This document shows positions 47,332 to 56,461 of a stretch of DNA of 64,000 bases, in pieces; the stretch's first letter is position 1, and the number at the start of each line of letters is the position of its first letter. The stretch is from Clostridia bacterium (lineage in GTDB: Bacteria > Bacillota > Clostridia > UBA1381 > UBA9506). The position numbers were made by a program, and so were the translations under genes. Location of the stretch: assembly GCA_017546245.1 (NCBI GenBank), contig JAFYXI010000003.1, forward strand, positions 24,398-88,397. The letters run 5' to 3'. Below the pieces are notes generated by a model that was not told the origin of the DNA, did no database searches, and saw nothing but the letters and a program-made list of their open reading frames with translations.

Positions 47332-48207
47332 TTATTCTTGCGCAAGTTCAATAAAATCTTCAGGTGTCGGAGCAGTAACTGAAATTTTTTCCCCGGTTAC
47401 GGGATGAATAAAAGTTATTCTTTGACAATGAAGCCTTGTTCTTTCCCCAGTCTGCGCCGCTCCATACATGCTGTCCCCATAAATCGGGTGACCTATATAA
47501 CTCATATGCACTCTTAACTGATGAGTTCTGCCGGTAATGGGAAAAAGCTTTATTAAAGAAAGTTTATCTGTTTTTTTAATTAACTCATATTCTGTCACAG
47601 CTTCTTTTCCGTCTTCGGAAACACATCTTAATATTTTTCTTTCCTCTTTCTTTATGATAGGTGCGCAAATACGTCCTTTAAAAGGCTCGGGTATTCCGTT
47701 TACAACTGCAATATATTCTTTTTTAATTTTTCCGTTTTTTATATCCTCACCCATCAATGCCGCTGCCCACGGATTTTTTGCAATAAGAACAACGCCCGAG
47801 GTTTCGCGGTCAAGCCGCGTTATTATATGAACAATCTCGCCGTTAGCCATATAATACATCACGGCATTTAAAAGAGTGTCGTTTATGTGAATTCTCGAAG
47901 GATGCACAGGCATTGTACCCGGCTTATTGACAACGAGAATATCCTCATCCTCCCAAATAACATCTAAAGGAATGTTGACGGGAATAATATTTTCTGCATT
48001 TTTTCCTTTTATATTGACAACAAGAATATCTCCTCTGCTTACCTTATCAATTACATCTGCATGGGCATCGTTTAACATAATTCCGTTTTTATCTCTTTTT
48101 AACTGTTTCATTAAAGCATCCGATATTTTAAACTGATTTTTAAGAACACAGTCTATTTTTTGCCCGTGCATTACAGAATTAATTTCAACACTTAATACCC
48201 TTCCCAT
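47332..48207 (-). CDS. RluA family pseudouridine synthase
   Basis: Enzyme of 291 aa converting uridine to pseudouridine in rRNA or tRNA. The catalytic Asp is in ITRLDRETSGVVLIAK, with an N-terminal S4-like region and a typical C-terminal TGRTHQLRVHMSYIGHPIYG. A PPGTMPVHP-like loop (NKPGTMPVHPS) is present. It is divergent from the aspS operon. The target base cannot be assigned. Confidence 0.92.
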   Translation of the reverse strand: MGRVLSVEINSVMHGQKIDCVLKNQFKISDALMKQLKRDKNGIMLNDAHADVIDKVSRGDILVVNIKGKNAENIIPVNIPLDVIWEDEDILVVNKPGTMPVHPSRIHINDTLLNAVMYYMANGEIVHIITRLDRETSGVVLIAKNPWAAALMGEDIKNGKIKKEYIAVVNGIPEPFKGRICAPIIKKEERKILRCVSEDGKEAVTEYELIKKTDKLSLIKLFPITGRTHQLRVHMSYIGHPIYGDSMYGAAQTGERTRLHCQRITFIHPVTGEKISVTAPTPEDFIELAQE

Positions 48208-48348
48208 ATTAACAATAACCCTTTCGGCAATGTATAGTCTTTTCCGTCTGTCAATTATACCATTTCAGACATCAAAGCGCAATACAAAACATTACTTTTT
48301 AATTTTTTTGTTACACAAATATATTTATATTTTGTGGATAAAATATTG

Positions 48349-48377
48349 TTGACAATAAACAACTTTTTTGCTATAAT
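48349..48377 (+). promoter_or_regulatory. Promoter of the aspS-gatC/gatA/gatB operon
   Basis: TTGACA (48349-48354) and TATAAT (48372-48377) with a 17-base spacer, a consensus promoter just upstream of the T-box RNA. Confidence 0.88.
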
Positions 48378-48383
48378 GAATAT

Positions 48384-48604
48384 CGGAGACTCGGCTTTTG
48401 TGGAAAGTCTGAAAGGGAGAATGCGTCATAGACTGAAAGCGCATTTGAGATGAGTAGTAAGTTTGGGAACACTCCGTTTTAATTTATAACTGAATAAAAA
48501 AGCGGACGCGGATAAGCGTCAATGCGGGTGGCACCGCGGGTTAAATATTTTGTTTACTCGTCCCGGAAATATATGAAAATATATTTCCGGGGCTTTTATT
48601 TTTT
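48384..48604 (+). promoter_or_regulatory. T-box riboswitch (probable Asn specifier)
   Basis: The leader contains the T-box sequence GGGTGGCACCGCGGG (48526-48540). A strong terminator follows, CCCGGAAATATAT/ATATATTTCCGGGG at 48562-48592, with a T-run to 48604. Stem I is closed by CGGAG (48384) and CTCCG (ending 48476), and a distal stem AATGCG/CGCATT is visible. Just before CTCCG the sequence reads GGGAACA. AAC followed by a purine is the likely specifier for tRNA-Asn; an overlapping GAA (Glu) is possible, as described for a clostridial transamidosome T-box. Uncharged tRNA would switch on the amidation operon. Confidence 0.88.
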
Positions 48605-48632
48605 AAGTATATTATTGTAGGAGGAATATATC

Positions 48633-50711
48633 ATGTATAGAACTCTATATTGTAACGACATACGTGATGAACACATCGGCAAAACCGTTCAGCTTGCCGG
48701 CTGGGTGGATGTTGTCCGTGACCATGGCGGTGTTATTTTCATCGACCTTCGTGATCACACAGGCGTAACTCAGGTTGTTGTTCACGATGAATCTTTGGTA
48801 AAAGAGGTTAACCGCGAAACAGTTATTTCTGTAAGCGGTATTGTCAGCAAACGCGCACCCGAAACCGTGAATGACAAAATCGAAACCGGTAACGTAGAAC
48901 TGGTTGCCGACAGCCTTGATGTTCTGGGAAAAAGTTTAAACAAGCTTCCTTTCGATGTTCGTGCTTCACGTTCGAGCAAGGATGAGCTTCGTTTAAAATA
49001 CCGTTATTTAGATCTGCGTAATCCTAAAAACCACGATAATCTGGTAAAACGTACCCAAATTATACGACATTTAAGAAACAAAATGGAAGAAAAAGGCTTT
49101 TTGGATATGCAGACACCTATTCTGACTGCCTCTTCACCGGAAGGTGCAAGAGATTTCTTAGTTCCAAGCCGTAAGCATCCGGGTAAGTTCTATGCTCTGC
49201 CTCAGGCACCTCAGCAGTTTAAGCAGCTTTTGATGGTATCAGGCTTTGACAGATATTTTCAGGTTGCGCCCTGCTTCCGTGATGAGGATGCCCGCGCTGA
49301 CCGTTCTCCCGGCGAGTTCTATCAGTTAGACTTTGAAATGGCTTTCGCTACACAGGAAGAAGTTTTAGAGGTTTGTGAAGATTTAATCTATGATACCTTT
49401 AAAACCTTCTCTGATAAAAAAATTACTCCTAAGCCATTCCGTCGCATTACCTATGCTGATGCGATGATGACCTACGGCTCTGATAAGCCTGATTTAAGAA
49501 ACCCATTAATTATCTGCGATTTAACAGCATTCTTTGAAGGAGTTGACTTCCCTGCTTTTAAAGGTAAGCCGGTGCGCGGTATTGTGGCAGGCTGTCAGGG
49601 TAAATCAAAAAAATTCTTTGAAGATTCGTTAAAATATGCCACCTCTGCCGAGGTTGGTCTGGGCGGTCTTGGCTATATCACCTTAAAAGAAGGTGTGTTT
49701 GCAGGCCCAATTGCCAAGTTCTTAAGCGATGCGCAAAAAGAAGAAATTATCACCTTAACCGGTGTTAAAGAGGGCGAAACCCTGTTCTTTATCTGCGACG
49801 ATAAAAAGAACGACACCGAGAAAAAAGCCGGCTTAATCCGTACCTGGTTAGCAAAGAAAGAACAGCTTGACTTAATTGATGAAGACGCTTTCGAATTCTG
49901 CTTCGTAGTAGACTTTCCTATGTACGAAAACGATGAAGAAACCGGCGAAACCATCTTCACTCATAACCCGTTCTCTATGCCTCAGGGCGGTATGGAGGCT
50001 CTGCTCACCAAAGACCCGACAGAGGTTCTTGCTTATCAGTACGACTTGGTTGGTAACGGTATTGAGCTTGCATCCGGTGCTGTTCGTAACCACGATATAA
50101 GCATAATGAAAAAAGCCTTTGAAATTGCAGGCTACTCTGAAGATGAACTAAAGAGCCGATTCAGCGCACTTTATACTGCATTCCAATACGGTGCACCGCC
50201 TCATGCAGGTATGGCACCTGGAATCGACCGTATGGTAATGTTATTGACTGACGAAGAAAAGATTCTTGAGGTTATTGCTTTCCCGTTAAACGGCAATGCT
50301 CAGGACTTACTCTTAGGTGCTCCAAGCTTTGTTTCAAATCAGCAGCTTGAAGATGTTCATCTGTTAGGAAGCACCAATGTGTTAGCGCAACGTGCCGCAG
50401 GACCTGCATCTGCAGCAAAAACATCTGCCGGCAAGCGTTCTACTTTCTCTAACGCACAGCAGCTTAATCAGATTGCCTTAACCGAAGAGGAAGAAAAAGT
50501 TGTTCAGGAAATTTTCACTTCTATGAGTGAAAGCGAAAAACTCTTAAACGACATAGATACCGAAAATGTTGAACCAATGGTTCATGTTATGCCTATGACT
50601 AATGTATTGCGTAAAGATGTACGTCACCAGCCCTTTACACGCGAGAGCCTTTTAGAAGGTGCTCCCGAGCGTAGCGAAGACAGCTGGCAAGTACCCAGAC
50701 TTGTAAAGTGA
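48633..50711 (+). CDS. aspS: Aspartyl-tRNA synthetase fused to GatC
   Basis: Protein of 692 aa, about 100 longer than a bacterial AspRS. Residues 1-580 are a complete bacterial-type AspRS: an OB-fold anticodon domain, class II motifs (FRDEDARADRSPGEFYQLDFE), a GAD insertion and motif 3 in GMAPGIDRMVMLL. After a linker of about 35 residues, residues 610-692 match GatC, for example LLNDIDTENVEPMVHVMP, TNVLRKD and ERSEDSWQVPRLVK. There is no stop between the parts. The fusion links charging of tRNA (probably including tRNA-Asn) with GatAB amidation in one chain. GGAGG lies before the ATG. Confidence 0.93.
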   Translation: MYRTLYCNDIRDEHIGKTVQLAGWVDVVRDHGGVIFIDLRDHTGVTQVVVHDESLVKEVNRETVISVSGIVSKRAPETVNDKIETGNVELVADSLDVLGKSLNKLPFDVRASRSSKDELRLKYRYLDLRNPKNHDNLVKRTQIIRHLRNKMEEKGFLDMQTPILTASSPEGARDFLVPSRKHPGKFYALPQAPQQFKQLLMVSGFDRYFQVAPCFRDEDARADRSPGEFYQLDFEMAFATQEEVLEVCEDLIYDTFKTFSDKKITPKPFRRITYADAMMTYGSDKPDLRNPLIICDLTAFFEGVDFPAFKGKPVRGIVAGCQGKSKKFFEDSLKYATSAEVGLGGLGYITLKEGVFAGPIAKFLSDAQKEEIITLTGVKEGETLFFICDDKKNDTEKKAGLIRTWLAKKEQLDLIDEDAFEFCFVVDFPMYENDEETGETIFTHNPFSMPQGGMEALLTKDPTEVLAYQYDLVGNGIELASGAVRNHDISIMKKAFEIAGYSEDELKSRFSALYTAFQYGAPPHAGMAPGIDRMVMLLTDEEKILEVIAFPLNGNAQDLLLGAPSFVSNQQLEDVHLLGSTNVLAQRAAGPASAAKTSAGKRSTFSNAQQLNQIALTEEEEKVVQEIFTSMSESEKLLNDIDTENVEPMVHVMPMTNVLRKDVRHQPFTRESLLEGAPERSEDSWQVPRLVK

Positions 50712-50721
50712 GGTGTGAAAA

Positions 50722-51900
50722 ATGAACTATTATAAAACAAAAATCGGCAATGGTAACATTGCCGTAGACGATACGATTTTAGTAAAAGATGCAGAGGCTG
50801 CTGCAGGTTCTAAAATGCTCACAGGCTTTAAACCTCTTTTTAGTGCAGAAGCCGTTACGCGTTTAGAAAACAAAGGCTATCAGATTGCCGGCAAAACCAA
50901 CGTCGGCGAATTTGGTCTTGACCTTTTAGGCGAATTTTCTTACGGAGCAGAAGCAGACGGCGTATTAAAAGGTGCTGCCGCCGAAGCCGTAGCAAACGGC
51001 GAAGTAAAAGCCGCTTTGGCAGTAGATATGAACGGCTCTGCAAGACGCGCTGCTGCAGTATCCGGCGTTGACTTTTTAAAGCCAACCTACGGTACAGTTT
51101 CACGTTACGGAGTTATCTCTTGTGCCGCTTCAGGTGAGCAAATCGGTGTGTATGCAAAAAATGCCAATGGTATAAAGGATATTATGGATGTAATTGCAGG
51201 TCACGATGAAAAAGACGGCACAAGTTTAAGAAACGAAAGCTACGACTACTCTTTTACTGCTGTTTCAGGCAAAAAGGTTGCCATCATTAAAGAGCTTTCA
51301 GAAAAAGCAGATGCCGAAACCAAAGCTCGCATCAACGCTTTTGCTGACAGTCTTCGTGCATCAGGTGTTACCGTTGAAGAAATTTCTTTTGATGTTTTTG
51401 ATACTGCTAACACAGCATGGCAGATTTTAATGACTGCCGAAACCTGCAACAACATTTCACGTTACGATGGAGTTAAATTCGGTCATCGTGCTAAAGAATA
51501 TAAAAATATTGATGAGTTATATGTAAATTCCCGTACCGAAGGCTTTAATTTCTTAACAAAGGCAGTAATTATGTACGGTTCTGATGTACTTTCTAAAAAT
51601 CGCTACGAAGCGTGCTACGATAAATCCTTAAAGGTTCGTCGTGTACTGGCTGAAAAGTTTGAAGAACTGATAAAACAGTATGATGCAATTTTAACACCTG
51701 CATCAAGCAAAACCGCTTACGAGGCTTATAACATCCACGAAGCATTTGGTAAGGTATTTAACGAAAGCGCGTTCACAGCTTTAGCTAACTTAATCGGTAT
51801 TCCGGCTTTAGTTTGCTCCGGTGTGCAGCTTATGGGCAAACATTTTTCTGAAGGACTTTTATTAGGACTTGCAGATGCTGTTGAAAGGAAGGGTGAATAA
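50722..51900 (+). CDS. gatA: GatA-like amidase-fold subunit with altered catalytic triad
   Basis: Protein of 392 aa clearly related to glutamyl/aspartyl-tRNA amidotransferase subunit A (GKTNVGEF, FLKPTYGTVSRYGVIS, CNNISRYDGVKFGHRAKEY), but about 90 residues shorter. The N-terminal helices and several loops are missing. Of the amidase Ser-cisSer-Lys triad, the Lys of the usual GIKDN motif is Asp16. The glycine-serine loop reads DGVLKGAAAEA, with Lys83 at the cis-Ser position. Only the nucleophile-position Ser106 (NGS) remains. Glutaminase activity is doubtful. It may use free ammonia, play a structural role, or work with another GatA. It lies between aspS-gatC and gatB with normal spacing. Confidence 0.85.
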   Translation: MNYYKTKIGNGNIAVDDTILVKDAEAAAGSKMLTGFKPLFSAEAVTRLENKGYQIAGKTNVGEFGLDLLGEFSYGAEADGVLKGAAAEAVANGEVKAALAVDMNGSARRAAAVSGVDFLKPTYGTVSRYGVISCAASGEQIGVYAKNANGIKDIMDVIAGHDEKDGTSLRNESYDYSFTAVSGKKVAIIKELSEKADAETKARINAFADSLRASGVTVEEISFDVFDTANTAWQILMTAETCNNISRYDGVKFGHRAKEYKNIDELYVNSRTEGFNFLTKAVIMYGSDVLSKNRYEACYDKSLKVRRVLAEKFEELIKQYDAILTPASSKTAYEAYNIHEAFGKVFNESAFTALANLIGIPALVCSGVQLMGKHFSEGLLLGLADAVERKGE

Positions 51901-51902
51901 TC

Positions 51903-53321
51903 ATGAATTATGAATTGGTTATAGGTCTTGAAACCCATGTAGAGCTCAGCACCGAATCAAAAATATTCTGTTCCTGCGGCGGTCATTCTGCTGCAAAAGA
52001 ACCCAACGACTGTGTGTGCCCTGCCTGCAGCGGCATGCCCGGTATGCTCCCCGTGATGAATAAACACGTTGTAGAATTAGCTGTAACAGCCGGTTTAATG
52101 TTAAACTGCGACATTAACCGTTACACCACCTTTGATAAAAAGAATTACTACTACCCTGACCTGCCTTGTGCTTATCAGATTACACAGCTTAATCATCCTA
52201 TCTGTACCAACGGCTGCGTTACCTTAAAAACTTCGGCAGGTACACGCGACATCCGCATTAAGCAGATTCATATGGAAGAAGATGCGGGAAAATTGGTTCA
52301 CGGCGGTAAATATTCTTATGTGGATTTTAACCGTACCAGCGTACCTCTTATTGAGATTGTTACTCAACCCGACTTCAGAAGTGCTGAAGAGGTAGTAACT
52401 TACTTAAACAAATTAAAGTCTATGTTCCGCTCCGGCGGCATTTCAGAGTGCGAAGAAGGAGCAATGCGTTGCGACGTTAACATTTCCGTTCGTCCCGAAG
52501 GCAGCGAAGAATTTGGTGTTCGTACAGAAATCAAGAATATGAGTTCTTTCGAAGCTATTGAAAAAGCTATTCGTTACGAGGCTCAGCGTCATATAGATGC
52601 GCTTGAATTTGAAACCGAAGAACTTGTGCAGGAAACCAGACGTTTTGACGATGCAAGCGGCAAGACATTTGCTATGCGTAATAAAGAAACCGAAGCAGAC
52701 TACCGCTACTTCCCCGATGCAAACCTAATGCCAATTATCATCGACGATGAATGGCTGGAGGAAATTAAAGCCAACAAGCCTGCTGCTGTGGACGAAAAGG
52801 CTGAAAATTACCGTTTGGCCGGTATTTCTGATAAAGAAATTGATATGCTCATTTCTAACCACAAAATCAGCAAATTACTTGATGATATTGTTGCTATGGG
52901 CGTTAATGCCAAAGACGGCGCATCCTGGATTTTAACTGACTGTGCCGGTATTCTGCGCAAAGATGGCAAAACATTAAATGACCTGGTTATTACCGCTGAA
53001 AAGCTTTATGCAGTAATAAAAATGGTAGATAACGGTGACATTAACCGTAACGCAGGCAAAAAGATACTTATTGCTGTTGTTGAGCAGGATGTTGACCCTG
53101 TTGCATTCTGCAAAGAACAGGGCTTGGATAAGAAATTTGATGTCTCTGCTATAGAAGCAGTTATTGATAAGGCAATAGCTGAAAATCCGCAATCCGTTGC
53201 AGACTATAAGAGCGGTAAAGTAAAAGCTATTCAGGCGCTCTTCGGTGCTTGTATGAAAGAATTAAAAGGCGCAGGAGACCCGGCTGTAATTAAAACTCTG
53301 TTAGAAGAAAAATTAAAATAA
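51903..53321 (+). CDS. gatB: Aspartyl/glutamyl-tRNA amidotransferase subunit B
   Basis: Full-length GatB of 472 aa, which phosphorylates and amidates mischarged Asp-tRNA(Asn) or Glu-tRNA(Gln). The N terminus (VIGLETHVELSTESKIFCSC), KKNYYYPDLPCAYQI, the HMEEDAGKL metal/ATP site and the C-terminal YqeY-like tRNA-binding tail are all present. Cys residues of the zinc site (CSC, CVCPAC) are kept. Unlike its GatA neighbour it shows no degeneration. It follows gatA by two bases and ends at a strong terminator. Confidence 0.97.
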   Translation: MNYELVIGLETHVELSTESKIFCSCGGHSAAKEPNDCVCPACSGMPGMLPVMNKHVVELAVTAGLMLNCDINRYTTFDKKNYYYPDLPCAYQITQLNHPICTNGCVTLKTSAGTRDIRIKQIHMEEDAGKLVHGGKYSYVDFNRTSVPLIEIVTQPDFRSAEEVVTYLNKLKSMFRSGGISECEEGAMRCDVNISVRPEGSEEFGVRTEIKNMSSFEAIEKAIRYEAQRHIDALEFETEELVQETRRFDDASGKTFAMRNKETEADYRYFPDANLMPIIIDDEWLEEIKANKPAAVDEKAENYRLAGISDKEIDMLISNHKISKLLDDIVAMGVNAKDGASWILTDCAGILRKDGKTLNDLVITAEKLYAVIKMVDNGDINRNAGKKILIAVVEQDVDPVAFCKEQGLDKKFDVSAIEAVIDKAIAENPQSVADYKSGKVKAIQALFGACMKELKGAGDPAVIKTLLEEKLK

Positions 53322-53324
53322 AGC

Positions 53325-53371
53325 AAATACAGCAACCGCCAAAACTAGTTTTGGCGGTTGCTGTATTTTTC
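53325..53371 (+). terminator. Terminator of the aspS-gatC/gatA/gatB operon
   Basis: AAATACAGCAACCGCCAAAA and its complement form an almost perfect hairpin around ACTAGT, followed by TTTTT. It starts three bases after the gatB stop. Confidence 0.95.
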
Positions 53372-53430
53372 GTTCAGAATCGTATCATAAACATTCGCTG
53401 TATACGGAACGCTTCTTTAAACATGTTGCA

Positions 53431-53577
53431 TTAAACGTGATTGACAGAGTATTGTGGTAACGCAGTTATCCGTAGTTTCTCTCTGTCAAGAAAATTTACT
53501 ACACCTAAGCTTTCTTTATTCATACCTTTTTTCAGCCAGAACAGCAGTATATTATCAACAAATATTTTAATGTCCAT
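53431..53577 (-). pseudogene. Short open frame, probable gene debris
   Basis: A 48-codon frame beginning MDIKIFVDNILLFWLKKGMN sits just downstream of the broken GH88/105-like gene. No ribosome binding site or family is recognised. It is most likely the remnant of a neighbour deleted when the accessory region formed. The remaining bases 53372-53430 hold nothing I can identify. Confidence 0.3.
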
Positions 53578-53580
53578 TTT

Positions 53581-54000
53581 TTAATAGTCACTAAATATCT
53601 TTGACATTTCACTAAGTGCCATTAATATTATACCAGTTCCATGATCATCGTTGTCAATAACAGCCAAATTCATATAGTAATTTTCATCCATAGAATTGCC
53701 CGAGCCACGACAAACATCATATATGTTACCTTTTTTATCAAATTTATTATCTAAAAAGAAAATATGCGAAAATAGTCTTTCATCTTCTATCCACAATCAC
53801 TTTTTAAAACCCATAATTTGTCGCACTGCTTCTTCAAATAATACCGGTCCTCTTTAATAAGACCAAACCTTACAAGAAACGGACAGCTCATAAACGTATC
53901 ATATGCCCACATATCTTTAGGTCGACAATATGTACCATCAGAAAAACGAGGTATGTTATCCTTTGCCGCTGCTGCTAAACCTCTATGCAGTACAATGCTT
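53581..54000 (-). pseudogene. Glycoside hydrolase family 88/105-like remnant
   Basis: Two pieces of one protein are readable. Upstream, residues such as FSDGTYCRPKDMWAYDTFMS and CPFLVRFG resemble the central MWADDLFMS-type motif of unsaturated uronyl/rhamnogalacturonyl hydrolases. After a stop (near 53798), a second piece contains VCRGSGNSMDENYY and DDHGTGIILMALSEM, typical of the C-terminal end. The N-terminal half is missing and the pieces are separated by a stop and an internal deletion. It is clearly non-functional. Confidence 0.7.
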
Positions 54001-54026
54001 CCGGACTAGAAGTAAGCTTATAAAGT

Positions 54027-54398
54027 TCACACAAATTCATCCTCATTGTGCCTATGGCATCTAATATCAAATTCGGTTTTGTATGGTTTTTTAATCGGAA
54101 TTCTTCCCTCCGTTTTTGCTTGATGTTGTTGTGTTTTTTTCATATCATAAAATTTATCAGCAATTCGTCTTTGTCGTTGCAAAAGTGCTGTAAACGTGTC
54201 TCATTGCAACCATTGATAGCTTTGAGATTGTAAATTATATTTTTTTGTTGTAAATGCATATATGTTTTCATATGATGACTTATCGCATTCAATCCATTCT
54301 TCTAAATACAGTGCCATCACTACTGAACATAAATTACGCCAATCTTTATCATCTAAAACAATACCTACATATCGATTTTGACAACGACACATTAACAA
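54027..54398 (-). pseudogene. Unrecognised gene remnant with in-frame stop
   Basis: A minus-strand frame (YVGIVLDDKDWRNLCSVVMA...) reads 65 codons to a TGA. It then continues in the same frame with plausible protein sequence (RRIADKFYDMKKTQQHQAK) to a second stop at 54027. Its 5' end meets the start of the integrase remnant on the other strand, so both seem cut at the same junction. I cannot name the family; transposon or plasmid origin is a guess. Confidence 0.4.
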
Positions 54399-54862
54399 TT
54401 AAACACACCGTTGTTTTAAACACAAAAGTTGTTCAAAAAGATAAAACAAAAAATCGCAGCAGTAATCGCACATATCCTTTATTACCCGAAATAAAAAAGA
54501 TATTAATCGAATTACGCGAACAACAAAATAGTAATAAAGAAAAAATGAAAAGGGGGTACAAAGGAAGTGGATATGTATTCACAAAGGCCGATGGAACAGT
54601 ATATTATCCATCTTATCCAACACACGAACTCTCAAAAGTATTAAAGAAAAATAACTTGCCACATATAAGATGGCACGATTTAAGACATAGCACTGCCAGT
54701 TTCCTGATAGAAAATGGCTGGCATATGAAAGATATCTCAGACTGGTTGGGACATAGTAGTATTAAAACCACTATGGATATTTATGGACACATCAGCACAG
54801 AACGAAAAAAAGAGTTATCAAAGAATTTAATAGGATTATTAAATATAGATAAAAATAATTGA
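54368..54862 (+). pseudogene. Tyrosine recombinase (phage-type integrase), C-terminal remnant
   Basis: About 165 codons of the catalytic domain remain, starting near HIDFDNDTLTIKHTVV. The HxxR motif is in RWHDLRHSTASFL, the conserved GH in DWLGHSSIKTTMDIYGH, and that YGH carries the catalytic Tyr. The first Arg motif region, arm-binding and core-binding domains are missing and no start fits. It is the stump of an older integrative element. Confidence 0.8.
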
Positions 54863-54927
54863 TGAGAAATTGGTTAGAAATTATGGTAGAAAAATCGAAT
54901 TGAGATAGATTAAACAAAATAAGAAAA

Positions 54928-54954
54928 TTCCTCAAACCACGATGGAATGAGGAA
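54928..54954 (-). terminator. Terminator of the serine recombinase gene/operon
   Basis: TTCCTCA/TGAGGAA stem with a 13-base loop, followed on the minus strand by TTTTCTTATTTTG, four bases after the recombinase stop. Confidence 0.7.
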
Positions 54955-54957
54955 CTT

Positions 54958-56415
54958 TCATGGTGAAGCGTTCCCTTCTAAATCCGAATTGTTTATCTCA
55001 TCAAAAGTGATGGTTGTACTACCTTCCCTATAGTTACAGTTTAAAACAATTTTATCATCATATAAATATACTGAATTGACAAAAGAATCTATAATGCGTT
55101 TTTGATATTTCACATCATCAACGTCTCCGTGCCTGAATTTTTTAATCCAAACAAGGATTTCTTCTTTTGTAAGCCTTGGTCTCTTGATTTGCTCCTGAGC
55201 AATACTTAATTCCAATTCTTCCTTTTGATTTTCAAGTTCGTCTAAACGCTGTTTTGTAGACTTAGTTAAAATGCCTTGCTGTATTGCATTAAGCATATTT
55301 TCAATTAATACCTCAACTTCTTTAAGTTGTTTTTGCAGAACAGGAATGATGGTGTTTTCCTTATTAAGAAGTTCTATAATTGCGTCTGCAATTTTGCCTA
55401 TCAAATAGTCATCAAAAATTATTTCTTTTACACGCTGAACAACTGCTTTTTCGATGATATGCTTTTTAATAGTTTTCTTTTTACAATTTCTATGCTTTTT
55501 GGCCGTTGCACATTTATAATAGTTGTAAACTACGCCTTTATATCCATGACCACTTTCTCCGAGCATCAATGCTCCGCACATACCGCAAAACAATTTTGTT
55601 GTAAGCAAATATTCAACGGGAGCTTTTGTTTTAGCAGGGGCCTTTTGATTGGTCGCCATTCTGCTTTGAACTCTCTCGAACAATTCTTTTGAAATGATTG
55701 CCGGAACTCCACCCTCAATAACTATATCACTATATTTGTATTCGCCTATGTACTTTCGATTTTTTAATATAGAATGTAAGCTGCTTTTGTTAAATTTGGC
55801 ACCCGTAGTTGATTTTAATCCTTTTGCATTTAAGCTTTCGGTTATTTCCTTCACGGTTTCACCATCTGCGTATCTTGTAAATATTTCTGTTACAATCGGA
55901 GCAGTATCGGGATTAATTATCAAATGCTTATCCTTGTTGGTCATATATCCAAGAGGCATAGTCCCACCATTATATCTGCACTTTAAGGCATTTTCTGTCA
56001 TTCCTCGTGTAACCTTTTGTGCAAGTTCGGCAGAGTAATATTCTGCATAACCTTCAAGCATTGATTCCAATATGATTCCTTCAGGGCCTTCGGATATGCT
56101 TTCTTTAGCAGATATAACCTTAACTCCGTTTTTGCGGAGCATCGCTTTATAATGTGCAGAATCATAGCGATTTCTGGCAAAACGGTCAAGTTTCCAAACA
56201 ATGATTACATCAAATAAATTCTTGCTGCTATCCTTAATCATTCGTTGGAATTCAGGTCTGTTATCAGTTTTTGCAGATAATGCTCTATCTATATATGTTG
56301 CTAAAATCGTCATGCCGTTTTTCTCTGCAAAGTCCGTACATTCACGGAGCTGACCTTCAATTGATTCTTCTCTCTGATTGTCAGAAGAATATCTTGCATA
56401 AATTACAGCTTTCAT
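54958..56415 (-). CDS. Large serine recombinase (resolvase/invertase with zinc ribbon)
   Basis: Site-specific recombinase of 485 aa. The catalytic domain starts VIYARYSSDNQREESIEGQ with nucleophile Ser10, and WKLDRFARNRYD carries catalytic Arg residues. A recombinase domain follows (MPLGYMTNK...), then a zinc beta-ribbon (LFCGMCGALMLGE, with later Cys) and a C-terminal coiled coil (about 350-410). This family integrates and excises mobile elements. It is intact and follows the defence-like operon by 46 bases on the same strand, so it may move that cluster. attL/attR were not located. Confidence 0.93.
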   Translation of the reverse strand: MKAVIYARYSSDNQREESIEGQLRECTDFAEKNGMTILATYIDRALSAKTDNRPEFQRMIKDSSKNLFDVIIVWKLDRFARNRYDSAHYKAMLRKNGVKVISAKESISEGPEGIILESMLEGYAEYYSAELAQKVTRGMTENALKCRYNGGTMPLGYMTNKDKHLIINPDTAPIVTEIFTRYADGETVKEITESLNAKGLKSTTGAKFNKSSLHSILKNRKYIGEYKYSDIVIEGGVPAIISKELFERVQSRMATNQKAPAKTKAPVEYLLTTKLFCGMCGALMLGESGHGYKGVVYNYYKCATAKKHRNCKKKTIKKHIIEKAVVQRVKEIIFDDYLIGKIADAIIELLNKENTIIPVLQKQLKEVEVLIENMLNAIQQGILTKSTKQRLDELENQKEELELSIAQEQIKRPRLTKEEILVWIKKFRHGDVDDVKYQKRIIDSFVNSVYLYDDKIVLNCNYREGSTTITFDEINNSDLEGNASP

Positions 56416-56461
56416 TCTATTTCACCTGCCTTGTTCTGTTAATTTAAGTGTGGTGTTTCGC

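Noticed and set aside
53581..53796. 71-codon frame considered as a small intact gene
   Set aside because: It corresponds to the C-terminal end of a much longer GH88/105-like enzyme and is a remnant.
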